64,000 bases of DNA from Brevundimonas mediterranea (GTDB taxonomy: Bacteria; Pseudomonadota; Alphaproteobacteria; Caulobacterales; Caulobacteraceae), in assembly GCF_014196125.1 (NCBI RefSeq), contig NZ_JACIDA010000001.1, positions 62,001 to 126,000 on the forward strand. Direction: 5' to 3'. Shown here in pieces: positions 55,758 through 63,561 of the stretch (position 1 is its first letter; each line of letters opens with the position of its first letter). The translations under genes and the position numbers were made by a program. Under the pieces are notes generated by a model, which was given only the letters and a program-made list of their open reading frames with translations, searched no databases and was not told the origin of the DNA.

Positions 55758-57092
55758 ATGTCCGTCAAGGTCCGTTTCGCCCCGTCCCCCACGGGTAAGC
55801 TGCACGTCGGCAATGTCCGCACCGCCCTGGTGAACTGGCTGTTCGCCAAGGGGCAGGGCGGTTCGTTCGTCCTGCGCATTGACGACACCGATCTGGCGCG
55901 CTCCACGCCCGAGTTCGAACAGGGGATCGAGGACGATCTGACCTGGCTGGGTCTGACCTGGGACGAGCGTTACAACCAGTCCAAGCGGTTCGACCGCTAT
56001 GAAGAGGCCGCCGCCAAGCTGAAGGCGTCCGGCCGGCTTTATCCCGCCTATGAGACCGCCGACGAACTGGATCGCCGTCGCAAGGTGCAGCTGTCGCGAG
56101 GCCTGCCGCCGATCTACGACCGGGCCGCGCTGGAACTGACCGAAGACCAGAAGGCCGCGTACGAGGCCGAGGGGCGCCGTCCGCACTGGCGTTTCAAGCT
56201 GGAAGGCAAACGGGTCGCCTGGGAAGATCTGGCGCGCGGCCATGCCGAGGTCGACACGGCCTCCATGTCAGACCCCGTCCTGATCCGTGAGGACGGGTTG
56301 TTCCTCTACACCCTGCCGTCCGTGGTCGACGACATCGACATGGCCATCAGCCACATCATCCGGGGCGAGGATCACGTCACCAACACCGGCGCCCAGATTG
56401 AAATCTTCGAGGCGCTGGGGGCGACGGTTCCGGGCTTTGCTCACATGCCGCTGCTGGTCGGCGCCGATGGCGCGGCTCTGTCGAAACGTCTGGGCTCGCT
56501 GTCGATCAGCGACATGCGCGACCAGGGTTATGAGCCCATCGCCATCACCAGCCACCTGGGCCGGATCGGCACCTCGGATCCGCTGGAAGTGGGCGAGTCG
56601 GTTCAGGCCCTGGGCGCCAGCTTCGCCTTCACCAAGATGGGCCGTTCGCCGGCGCGCTATGACACGGCGGACCTGGACCGGCTGAACGCCCAGGCGCTGC
56701 ACGTCATGGATTATGCGACAGCCCAGCCGCGGCTGCAGGCGCTGGACGCCGACCTGGGCGAGGCCTTCTGGTCGGTCGTGCGCGGCAACCTGAACAAGTT
56801 CTCCGATGTCGTTGAAATGGCGAAGATCGTACGCGGCCCGATCCAGCCGGTGATCGAGGACGCCGCCTTCATCGACGCCGCCGCCGCCCTGCTGCCGGAA
56901 GTGATCGACGACACGGCCTGGTCCGCCTGGACCAACGCCGTCAAGACCGAGACCGGCGCCAAGGGCAAGGCCCTGTTCATGCCGTTGCGTCTGGCCCTGA
57001 CGGGTCAGGCGCATGGACCGGACATGGCGGCCATGGCGCCGCTGATCGGTCGCGAAACCATCCAGCGGCGTCTGAAAGGCGAGGCGGCCTAA
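55758..57092 (+). CDS. gltX: Glutamyl-tRNA synthetase
   Basis: A 444-residue class Ic synthetase. The HIGH-type motif is RFAPSPTGKLHVGNVRTALV near the N-terminus and the KMSKS-type motif is ALSKRLGSLSI near residue 240. LRIDDTDLARST and IIRGEDHVTNTGAQIEIFEA are typical. Alphaproteobacteria often have two gltX genes and use one with GatCAB; only one is here, and I cannot say which tRNA it prefers. Clear ATG at the family start. Confidence 0.94.
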   Translation: MSVKVRFAPSPTGKLHVGNVRTALVNWLFAKGQGGSFVLRIDDTDLARSTPEFEQGIEDDLTWLGLTWDERYNQSKRFDRYEEAAAKLKASGRLYPAYETADELDRRRKVQLSRGLPPIYDRAALELTEDQKAAYEAEGRRPHWRFKLEGKRVAWEDLARGHAEVDTASMSDPVLIREDGLFLYTLPSVVDDIDMAISHIIRGEDHVTNTGAQIEIFEALGATVPGFAHMPLLVGADGAALSKRLGSLSISDMRDQGYEPIAITSHLGRIGTSDPLEVGESVQALGASFAFTKMGRSPARYDTADLDRLNAQALHVMDYATAQPRLQALDADLGEAFWSVVRGNLNKFSDVVEMAKIVRGPIQPVIEDAAFIDAAAALLPEVIDDTAWSAWTNAVKTETGAKGKALFMPLRLALTGQAHGPDMAAMAPLIGRETIQRRLKGEAA

Positions 57093-57109
57093 AGCCGCCT
57101 CAGCCTGGA

Positions 57110-57403
57110 TCAGGCGTTGCAGACCGCCAGTTCGTCGGCGCTGAGTTCAGTGCCCTTGTAGGCGAAGGCGGTCACAGGACCGAACTTCTGCACCACACGG
57201 CGGCAGGCGCGCGTCGCCGGCTGTTCCGTACCGCCCGAGGCGGTGCAGGTCGCGCCTTCGCAGGACCAGCGCGCGCCGTCGATGATGGTGGCGCGAGCCG
57301 GGGCCTTGGCCGCATCGGCGAGGGTCAGACGGGTGGCGGCGGGGGCCTGGGCCACGGCGGGGGCGGCCGCGAACAGGGCGGCGGCGATGAGCAGGGCGCG
57401 CAT
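57110..57403 (-). CDS. Small secreted cysteine-containing protein (97 aa)
   Basis: A 97-residue exported protein with a signal peptide (MRALLIAAALFAAAPAVAQA). The mature part has four cysteines (GARWSCEGATCTASG, TRACRRVV, ELAVCNA), which probably form disulphides in the periplasm. The family looks like the short CC_3515-type proteins common in Caulobacteraceae, whose function I do not know. A longer in-frame start is rejected because it would precede the signal helix with charged residues. It ends 17 bp from gltX (convergent). Confidence 0.8.
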   Translation of the reverse strand: MRALLIAAALFAAAPAVAQAPAATRLTLADAAKAPARATIIDGARWSCEGATCTASGGTEQPATRACRRVVQKFGPVTAFAYKGTELSADELAVCNA

Positions 57404-57507
57404 GAGCAAGTCTCCGAATTGAAGAACGGCGTCTTGCCGTCGCGCCAATGTCAGTTTTCGATAAAAACTGTCAAGACGCGCCCGCATTATTTGTTAGCAC
57501 CGATCAC

Positions 57508-58113
57508 CTATCGACGATCATATTGCTGGACGGCTGCGTCGGCGTCGCCCTGGATCAGCACCATGGCCTCTTCCACCGACTCCGCCACCGTCCAGGCGTC
57601 AAGGAAGGAGGCGGGGGTCATGCCCTCGTCCACGCTGTGACGCATCAGGGCGAAGAAGCCTTCCCAGAAGCCGTTCAGGTTCAGGAAGACGACCGGCTTC
57701 TGATGCAGGTCCAGCCGTTTCCACGACAGCAGTTCCACGACTTCTTCCAGGGTGCCGATGCCGCCGGGCGCGACCACGAAGGCGTCGGACTGGTCGTACA
57801 TCAGCTGTTTGCGCTCGTGCATCGAGGTGACGACGACGGTCTCGACCTCGTCGAACAGGCGTTCACGGCTGCGCAGGAAGGCCGGCATGATGCCGACGAC
57901 GCGGCCGCCGGCGTCATGGGCCCCGCGCGCCGAGGCGCCCATCAGGCCCACGCCGCCGCCGCCATAGACCAGGCGCCAGCCCGCCTCGGCTGTGGCCCTG
58001 CCGAAGGCGCGGGCGGCCTCGGTGTAGGCGGGATCGGCGCGGTCGGAAGAGCCGCAGAACAGGCAGACGGATGGGCCGTCGAAGGGCTGGATCAAAACGG
58101 GGGGCAGGGACAT
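57508..58113 (-). CDS. LOG family protein (TIGR00730; cytokinin riboside monophosphate phosphoribohydrolase-like)
   Basis: A 201-residue Rossmann-like protein. N-terminal VCLFCGSSDRADPAYTEAAR and VYGGGGVGLMGASARGAHDA near residue 50 and the catalytic PGGxGTxxE motif in VVAPGGIGTLEEVVELLSW near 113 define the family. Members cleave nucleoside monophosphates to base and ribose 5-phosphate; many bacterial ones act on AMP rather than cytokinins. TTGAGG precedes the ATG. Confidence 0.92.
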   Translation of the reverse strand: MSLPPVLIQPFDGPSVCLFCGSSDRADPAYTEAARAFGRATAEAGWRLVYGGGGVGLMGASARGAHDAGGRVVGIMPAFLRSRERLFDEVETVVVTSMHERKQLMYDQSDAFVVAPGGIGTLEEVVELLSWKRLDLHQKPVVFLNLNGFWEGFFALMRHSVDEGMTPASFLDAWTVAESVEEAMVLIQGDADAAVQQYDRR

Positions 58114-58223
58114 GGAGCCTCAACTGAACGAATGCTGGGTCGGCCCATGGCCAAACCGGCGGCGGTCGGGGTAACAGATTCCCCGGGCGCTTGGCCGCCA
58201 GCCTTATATCGTCGGGACGCAGG

Positions 58224-58967
58224 ATGAAACGTCGGATCATCGCCATGGCCGCCGTATCCGTGACTATGGTCGCGGCCCTGTCAGCCTGTTCCCGTGACGG
58301 CGAGGGCGCGCCGCGCGCGTCGGACGCCGCGGCGACCTCCCCCTGGGTGCAGCCTCCGCATGTTCAGACCGCCAGGCGCGACGGAGCCATGATCCTGGTT
58401 CAGGGTCGGGCGGGCCCCGACGCTCGCGTGGTGCTGCGCGGGGCTGACGGGGCGGCGGTGGCGGTCGGCGCCGACGCTACGGGACGATTCGAGCTGCGCG
58501 TTCCGGCCCCCCCGGGGGACGTCCGGCTGACGCCCGAGGTTCAGGTCGGCGAGGACGCCGCGCCGTCTCCCGAGACTTTGGTGCTGATCCGGGGCGGGGT
58601 GGGGCCTATCGTGCTGGTCGCGGCCGGCGAGCCGACGGTGCGGCTGGACGGTCAAGGCGTGCTGGACGCGGTCGATTCCGATGGATCGGCGGTCATCGTG
58701 TCCGGCCGATCGAAAGGCGCGCCCCCGGTCGTTCTGATCGACGGGGAGCGCGCGGAGGTCATGCGTGGACCGGGCGGGGGCTGGCGGGCCAGGTCGCCGG
58801 GCGGCGGGGCCGCCACGATCGACGTCGACGGGACGCGGTTCGCCTTTCCCGGATTGGGCGCCCAGTCGGACTTCACCCCGGTGCGGGCCGGCGAAGGCTG
58901 GCGACTGACCTGGCCGACGGGACCCAGCGGCCGTCAGACCGTCTGGCTTCCGGATCGCGGCGCCTAG
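58224..58967 (+). CDS. Lipoprotein of unknown function
   Basis: A 247-residue exported lipoprotein with lipobox LSAC (MVAALSACSRDG). The mature chain begins with a charged linker and then repeats of short beta segments (ARVVLRGADGAAVAVGADATGRFELRVPAPPGDVRLTPEV), resembling a carboxypeptidase-regulatory/Ig-like fold. It ends in EGWRLTWPTGPSGRQTVWLPD. No enzyme motif. The ATG with upstream GCAGG was chosen over one 11 codons earlier. A terminator follows 86 bp downstream. Confidence 0.8.
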   Translation: MKRRIIAMAAVSVTMVAALSACSRDGEGAPRASDAAATSPWVQPPHVQTARRDGAMILVQGRAGPDARVVLRGADGAAVAVGADATGRFELRVPAPPGDVRLTPEVQVGEDAAPSPETLVLIRGGVGPIVLVAAGEPTVRLDGQGVLDAVDSDGSAVIVSGRSKGAPPVVLIDGERAEVMRGPGGGWRARSPGGGAATIDVDGTRFAFPGLGAQSDFTPVRAGEGWRLTWPTGPSGRQTVWLPDRGA

Positions 58968-59052
58968 GGCGTCAAGCTTAGGAAGTTGTTAACCGAAGCG
59001 TCCAATGAAGGACATGTCCCTTTTTGGGACGCACCATCACCGAACCTTTTTC

Positions 59053-59080
59053 AACCCGGCGTCCGCGTCGGGTTCTTTTT
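59053..59080 (+). terminator. Rho-independent terminator after the lipoprotein gene
   Basis: AACCCG, a GGCGTCCGCG loop region and CGGGTT form a short stem immediately followed by CTTTTTG on the plus strand. It ends the lipoprotein transcript ahead of the convergent panC gene. A smaller hairpin (GTCCC-TTTTT-GGGAC) lies at about 59015-59029. Confidence 0.82.
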
Positions 59081-59089
59081 GTCTCGAGC

Positions 59090-59950
59090 TCAGACGGCCC
59101 GGTTGTCGATCAGCCGGGTCTTGCCCAGCCAGGCGGCGGCCAGGATGCGCGCCGGGGCGTCGACGACGCCGTCGCGGAACGGCGACAGGTCCTCGGCATG
59201 GCGAACGGCGACATAGTCGATCCGGTCGAACCCGGCCTTGAGGATGGCGGAATAGGCGTCCCGTTCCACGCCGGGCAGGGGGCGGCCCGCGGCGGCGCCG
59301 GCGGCGGCCTCGGCCAGGATCACGTTCAGGCGGCGGGCGACGGCCAGTTCGGCGTCGGACAGATAGTCGTTGCGCGAAGACAGGGCCAGACCGGTCTCGT
59401 CCCGCTGGGTCGGGGCGCCGATGATCTCGACCGGCAGGTCCAGGTCGCAGACGAAGCGACGGATCACCATCAGCTGCTGATAGTCCTTCTCGCCGAACAC
59501 GGCGACGTCGGGCTGGACCTGGTTGAACAGCTTGGTCACGACTAGGGCGACCCCGCCGAACATCTGGGGTCGGAAATCGCCTTCCAGCCCAAGCGCCGGC
59601 CCGGCCACCGCGACGCTGGTTGCGAAGCCCTGCGGGTACATTTCCTCCGGCGTCGGGGCGAACATCAGATGGCAGCCGGCGCCGGCCAGCAGACGGGCGT
59701 CCTCCTCCTGGCGGCGAGGATAGCGGCCCAGGTCCTCGTTGGCGGCGAACTGGGTCGGATTGACGAAGTTGGAGGCCACGACGCGGTCGGCGCGGCGGCC
59801 GGCCTCGCGCACCAGGGTCAGATGGCCTTCGTGCAGGGCGCCCATGGTCGGAACCATGCCGACGGTCAGGCCTTGTCTTTTCCAGTCGCGCACGACGGCG
59901 CGCAAATCCGCCACGGTGTGGACGACGGGGAGGGACGCAGGCTCGGTCAT
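59090..59950 (-). CDS. panC: Pantothenate synthetase
   Basis: A 286-residue ligase that condenses pantoate and beta-alanine using ATP. Motifs are TVGMVPTMGALHEGHLTLVR near residue 29 (HIGH-like), SNFVNPTQFAANEDLGRYPR, VFGEKDYQQLMVIRRF near 150 and DETGLALSSRNDYLS near 180. Length is typical. A long in-frame extension upstream was rejected because MTEPASLPVVHTVADLRA is the family-like start. Convergent with the lipoprotein gene across the terminator. Confidence 0.95.
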   Translation of the reverse strand: MTEPASLPVVHTVADLRAVVRDWKRQGLTVGMVPTMGALHEGHLTLVREAGRRADRVVASNFVNPTQFAANEDLGRYPRRQEEDARLLAGAGCHLMFAPTPEEMYPQGFATSVAVAGPALGLEGDFRPQMFGGVALVVTKLFNQVQPDVAVFGEKDYQQLMVIRRFVCDLDLPVEIIGAPTQRDETGLALSSRNDYLSDAELAVARRLNVILAEAAAGAAAGRPLPGVERDAYSAILKAGFDRIDYVAVRHAEDLSPFRDGVVDAPARILAAAWLGKTRLIDNRAV

Positions 59951-60025
59951 GGTGAAGCGGTTAACCCTTTGGCTTAAGCGTGTTGATGCACCAGACTTCA
60001 AACCCTGGCGGCTAGGGTCGTGCTT

Positions 60026-60685
60026 ATGACGCCAGCACGAGCGACCCGTCCAGTTCTGATCGCGCTTACCTTGGCCCTTGTCGGCTGTGGGGCGGTCGAG
60101 GGCGATCGCCAGAGTTTCCAGGCGATGGCCGAGCGCGTGGCCGCCATCGACATCCCGCTGGATCCCAAGGCCATCGGTCCCGGCGCGGCGTCGCGTCAGA
60201 CAGCGGAGGCCCAGGGCTTGCGTCCCGCCAAATTCTCGCCCGTCCATGTGGCGGTGCTCACGCCGCATCAGATGTGGGATGCGCGGGACGTCCTGAGTCG
60301 GGGCGGCTCCCTGGCGTTGGCGGAAGACAAGAGCGAAGACGGCCTGCGCGCCGCTGCGCCGGTTGTGGCCAGGGCCATGGTCGAACAGGCCGTGGCGCGG
60401 ACCGAGGCGCCCATGCTGCGCCCCGCCGTCGTTGACATGCCGCCGCGCGTCGAAGGCCGCATGATCCAGCTGGGCGCCTATTCCAGCCGGGCCGGGGCGC
60501 AGGCCGCCTGGGCGCAGCTGAAGGCCCGCGCCAGCCTGTCGAACCTGTCGCCCGTGTTCGAGGGCGTCGAGGTCAACGGCCGTAGCCTGACCCGGCTGAA
60601 GGTCGGGCCGATTCCGGTCGAGGCCGCGTCCGCCCTGTGCGCCGCCGCCCAGGTGGCGGACCCCTGGTGCCGCCGCGCCGGCTGA
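60026..60685 (+). CDS. SPOR-domain lipoprotein
   Basis: A 219-residue exported lipoprotein (lipobox LVGCGAVEGD, Cys near residue 21). The SPOR domain is C-terminal: RMIQLGAYSSRAGAQAAWAQLKARASL, then SLTRLKVGPI. SPOR domains bind denuded glycan strands at division sites, which fits the position just before mipZ, the division-site regulator, but could equally serve other envelope roles. A GTG two codons upstream could be an alternative start. Two Cys near the C-terminus (SALCAAA, DPWCRRAG) may bridge. Confidence 0.87.
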   Translation: MTPARATRPVLIALTLALVGCGAVEGDRQSFQAMAERVAAIDIPLDPKAIGPGAASRQTAEAQGLRPAKFSPVHVAVLTPHQMWDARDVLSRGGSLALAEDKSEDGLRAAAPVVARAMVEQAVARTEAPMLRPAVVDMPPRVEGRMIQLGAYSSRAGAQAAWAQLKARASLSNLSPVFEGVEVNGRSLTRLKVGPIPVEAASALCAAAQVADPWCRRAG

Positions 60686-60713
60686 ACTTCGGGCTGAAGT
60701 CCACAGTTACGCG

Positions 60714-60728
60714 TTAACGCCTCGTTGA
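60714..60728. promoter_or_regulatory. Candidate CtrA box upstream of mipZ
   Basis: TTAACGCCTCGTTGA reads TTAA-N7-TTGA, one base from the CtrA consensus TTAA-N7-TTAA, 85 bp before mipZ. CtrA coordinates cell-cycle transcription in Caulobacter. The match may be chance in such a long window, but the location suits a cell-cycle promoter. Confidence 0.5.
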
Positions 60729-60812
60729 CGTTTGCGGCCGGTGCGCCGACTCTGCCCCGTCCGAAGGCCGCGCAGTGTTGAGTCGCGTCGGTCGCCACAG
60801 AGGGTTTCCTCC

Positions 60813-61649
60813 ATGACGCAGCCTCACGTGATCGTCCTCGGCAACGAGAAGGGCGGGGCGGGCAAGTCCACCCTGGCGATCCATATCGTCACCGGCCTGC
60901 TGCATGCGGGGCGCTCTGTCGCGATCATCGATCTGGACCTGCGCCAGCGGTCGATGCAGCGGTTCTTCACCAATCGCCTGGCCTGGCTGGCGGCGAACAG
61001 GCAGGAATTGCCCCAGCCCTTCATGCCCGACATGGGCGACGGCAAGGCCCTGGCCAAGGGCGGGGTGGATGAGCAGATCGCCGCCTTCGAACGCGCCTTC
61101 GACGAGGCCGTCGCGGCGGGCGTGGACGCCATCCTGATCGACACCCCCGGCGGCGACACCGCCGTGTCCAGCGCGGCCCACGCGCGGGCCGACCAGATCG
61201 TGACGCCGATGAACGACAGTTTCGTCGACTTCGACCTGCTGGGCGAGGTGGACCCCGTGTCGCTGGATCTGCTGAAACCCTCGATCTATTCCGAAAGCGT
61301 CTGGGAGGCGCGCAAGGTCCGGGCGATCAGCCAGGGCCGGAACGCCACCATCGACTGGCTGGTGGTGACCAATCGCCTGGCCGTGGCCGAGGCCCGCAAC
61401 CGCAAACGCCTGGAAGAGCGGATGAACAAGCTGGCCAAACGGGTCGGTTTCCGCGTCGGGCCGGGCCTGCGCGACCGGGTCATCTATCGCGAACTGTTCC
61501 CGTTCGGCCTGACCGTCGCCGACCTGTCGAACGACATTCGTCCAGTGGCCGTGTCCCTGGCCCATGTCGCGGCGCGCCAGGAACTGCGCAACCTGATGAA
61601 GGCCATGGGGCTGGAACAGGCCCTGGCCCCTCTGGACGTGGCCGCCTGA
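60813..61649 (+). CDS. mipZ: Division-plane positioning ATPase MipZ
   Basis: A 278-residue ParA-family ATPase, close to the length of the Caulobacter protein. The deviant Walker A is NEKGGAGKST (residues 11-20). Then come SVAIIDLDLRQRSMQRFFTN, ILIDTPGGDTAVSSAAHARA (Walker B) and VIYRELFPFGLTVADLSND near the C-terminus. MipZ forms a gradient from the ParB-bound pole and inhibits FtsZ, placing division at midcell. The long MTQPHVIVLG start is preferred; frame extension upstream is a shadow. A J-domain gene follows 16 bp downstream. Confidence 0.94.
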   Translation: MTQPHVIVLGNEKGGAGKSTLAIHIVTGLLHAGRSVAIIDLDLRQRSMQRFFTNRLAWLAANRQELPQPFMPDMGDGKALAKGGVDEQIAAFERAFDEAVAAGVDAILIDTPGGDTAVSSAAHARADQIVTPMNDSFVDFDLLGEVDPVSLDLLKPSIYSESVWEARKVRAISQGRNATIDWLVVTNRLAVAEARNRKRLEERMNKLAKRVGFRVGPGLRDRVIYRELFPFGLTVADLSNDIRPVAVSLAHVAARQELRNLMKAMGLEQALAPLDVAA

Positions 61650-61665
61650 AAAGCGATCTGAGCGT

Positions 61666-62094
61666 ATGGGCCTGATCTGGTTGGCCCTGGCGGCGATCGC
61701 CGTCTGGGCCTTGGTGCGGCTGGGCCGCCAGACCGAGCGGCGCGGCCGGGCCCATTGGCGTGTGACGGCGACCCTGCTGGGATCGGTGCTGCTGGCCGGA
61801 GGCGCCTTGTCGGCGTTTCGCGGCGCCTGGCTGTGGGCGGGCGTGCTGGCGGCGGCGGGGCTGTATCTGGCCTGGTCGTCGCGCATCCGGCCCGTGGTGC
61901 GATCCGAACCGATCAGCGAGGCCGACGCCCGCGCCGTTCTGGGCGTGCGTCCCGGCGCGACCGAGGCCGAGATCCGTACGGCCTGGAAAAAGGCCATGGG
62001 CCGCGCCCACCCCGACCAGGGCGGAACCGAGGGCCTGGCGACGCGGGTCAATGCGGCGCGGGACAGGCTGTTGAGAAAGACCGGACGCGACTAA
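61666..62094 (+). CDS. Membrane-anchored J-domain protein
   Basis: A 142-residue protein with two or three N-terminal helices (LIWLALAAIAVWALVRLG and ATLLGSVLLAGGALSAFRGAWLWAGVLAAAGLYLAW) and a C-terminal J-domain: SEADARAVLGVRPGATEAEIRTAWKKAMGRAHPDQGG, with the HPD motif near residue 120. The layout resembles the mitochondrial Pam18/Tim14 type: a membrane-tethered J-domain that recruits Hsp70. It likely works with DnaK near the membrane. It follows mipZ by 16 bp. Confidence 0.88.
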   Translation: MGLIWLALAAIAVWALVRLGRQTERRGRAHWRVTATLLGSVLLAGGALSAFRGAWLWAGVLAAAGLYLAWSSRIRPVVRSEPISEADARAVLGVRPGATEAEIRTAWKKAMGRAHPDQGGTEGLATRVNAARDRLLRKTGRD

Positions 62095-62133
62095 TCGTCC
62101 CCGCGCTTTCGCTGCGAAGTTATGGAGGGCTGG

Positions 62134-62453
62134 GCGGGGCGCCGGGCCTTCGCCCGGAGTTTGGAGTGTTGAGTACCGTTTCGACGAAGGTTTGACGCCC
62201 CGCGCGGAAGGTTGGCCTGCAAGCTCGGGGCGCCGAGCGGTGGCGGTCTTATCGCCTAACCCCATAAGCCTGCGACGGGTCGGCAGGGTCTGCGAACCCT
62301 GTCCCGAGTGCGGCCGAGTATCCCCCTCGACCCTCCGGCGGCGCACCATGTGTCGCCGTCGGCGCGGAGGGATTTCACCCCCGCTCCCGTTCCATCCGCT
62401 CCCGCCGCCGCAAGGTCGCAGGCCTTACGAGCCCTCCAAGCGACGAGACCGGG
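62134..62453 (-). ncRNA. Possible structured RNA in a 618-bp gene-free interval
   Basis: Between the J-domain gene and the ABC membrane gene there is no convincing reading frame. On the minus strand TATAAT (62458-62463) lies about 5 nt upstream of a run containing several strong stems: CAGGG-TTCGCAGA-CCCTG near 62283-62300, GGCCTGC pairing with GCAGGCC across the interval, and at the far end a three-way-like unit GCGGGGCG/CGCCCCGC (62134-62203) with an inner CCGGGC-CTTC-GCCCGG. I could not match it to RNase P, tmRNA, 6S or SRP RNA. The boundaries are guesses. Confidence 0.35.
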
Positions 62454-62712
62454 AGTGATTATAGGGGGTGCAGAAACCCCGGCGCGGAAGTCGGGGCGAG
62501 AAAAGCGGAACCAGTTGAAATCGTCAGATTTCGACCAGCGTCATTGTGACAGTTGGAGCGCCGAAGTCGGCGCCGCCGACGCCTGCTCCAGCCATCTTTA
62601 CCGTCCCGCAGCTCCTAGTCAGACTGTGGATCGATAACGGTCTCATGACGCATGGCTTGGCGCACCAACGCGGCCTGCATGCTGCCCTAGGGTTGTTTTA
62701 GGCAACGGCTGA

Positions 62713-63558
62713 TCAGGCGTAAGTCGGAACCTGATTCATGCGCCGCTCGAGATCCTTGAGTTTGGCGATCTGCTGCACAGTAACGGGAACCTGATCTAGG
62801 GCGATGACGAACCGCCAGACGTAGGAGAAGATCGCATAGACAGCGCCGACCTGGACGGCGTCGCCGAGGGATAGCCTCCAAAGTGCGGCGCCGATTAGCA
62901 CGACTACGCTAAGCTCCATCAAACCGAAGGCTCGCGCCTCGGAATCCGAAAGACGAATCCGCCACTGAGCCAAGGCCTCGAAATGGCGACGTACGGTGGT
63001 CGGCCGGCCTCGCCCTAGCAGGGCCACCTCGCGTTCCAACCGGTCGTTCAGCCCGCGGTTCAGTGCGACGGCGCGTTTCCCGAGTCCCATGTTGATGATT
63101 GTCAGTGGGAAGATCAGGCCCAAACAGATGAGGCCAATTACATGATCCAGCGAGATCAGCACCGCCATGGCTGTGATCAAACCTATGGCTGAGGTTAAAG
63201 CGCCGGGGACGTCCTTTTCCAGGAAGTCTATGTATTCGCGCGACAGGATGGCGCGCGCGGTAATCAGGCTGGGGGGAAGCCCTTCGGCGTGGGCGCGTTC
63301 AACGAACCGGCCGGCGAGGTCAGTATAAACTCGCGTGAAGACGCGGGTATCATACATCTTCGCCGCCACTTCGAGCGCCATCATCAGAAGATGCCAGGCG
63401 CCCAAGGCTATGATCGGTCGGAAGTCGCCGCGCAGCACTCCGTCGATGGCGAAGGCGGTGATCAACGGATAGAGCTGGCCAAACAGATGCGCGAGCGAAG
63501 TCAGGCCGTAGGCCGAACCCAGCGAAGCGGCATGGCTGCGAGCGAGGCCGAGGATCAT
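62713..63558 (-). CDS. ABC transporter six-helix membrane domain protein without ATPase domain
   Basis: A 281-residue protein with about six transmembrane segments (GLTSLAHLFGQLYPLITAFAID, FRPIIALGAWHLLMMALEVAA, TSAIGLITAMAVLISLDHVIGLICLG, LIFPLTIINMGLG and GLMELSVVVLIGAALWRLS, plus a C-terminal YAIFSYVWRFVIALDQVP). The pattern matches the ABC six-TM membrane family, yet no Walker A, signature or Walker B is present. It starts 3 bp after the 2OG oxygenase stop, so they are co-transcribed. Function unknown; a separate ATPase partner or a non-transport role are both possible. Confidence 0.82.
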   Translation of the reverse strand: MILGLARSHAASLGSAYGLTSLAHLFGQLYPLITAFAIDGVLRGDFRPIIALGAWHLLMMALEVAAKMYDTRVFTRVYTDLAGRFVERAHAEGLPPSLITARAILSREYIDFLEKDVPGALTSAIGLITAMAVLISLDHVIGLICLGLIFPLTIINMGLGKRAVALNRGLNDRLEREVALLGRGRPTTVRRHFEALAQWRIRLSDSEARAFGLMELSVVVLIGAALWRLSLGDAVQVGAVYAIFSYVWRFVIALDQVPVTVQQIAKLKDLERRMNQVPTYA

Positions 63559-63561
63559 CGG

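Noticed and set aside
59951..60268. N-terminal extension of panC
   Set aside because: PanC proteins begin near the chosen ATG; the added 106 residues are low-complexity and overlap the divergent lipoprotein gene.
62283..62300. T-arm-like hairpin (CAGGG-TTCGCAGA-CCCTG) as evidence for a tRNA or tmRNA
   Set aside because: The loop does not match the conserved TTCRANY pattern, there is no acceptor stem, CCA end or tag reading frame, so a tRNA or tmRNA is not supported.
62340..62400. FMN-riboswitch-like phrase GGGGGTGAAATCCCTCC on the minus strand
   Set aside because: The second conserved half and a downstream riboflavin gene are missing; the next gene in that direction is convergent.
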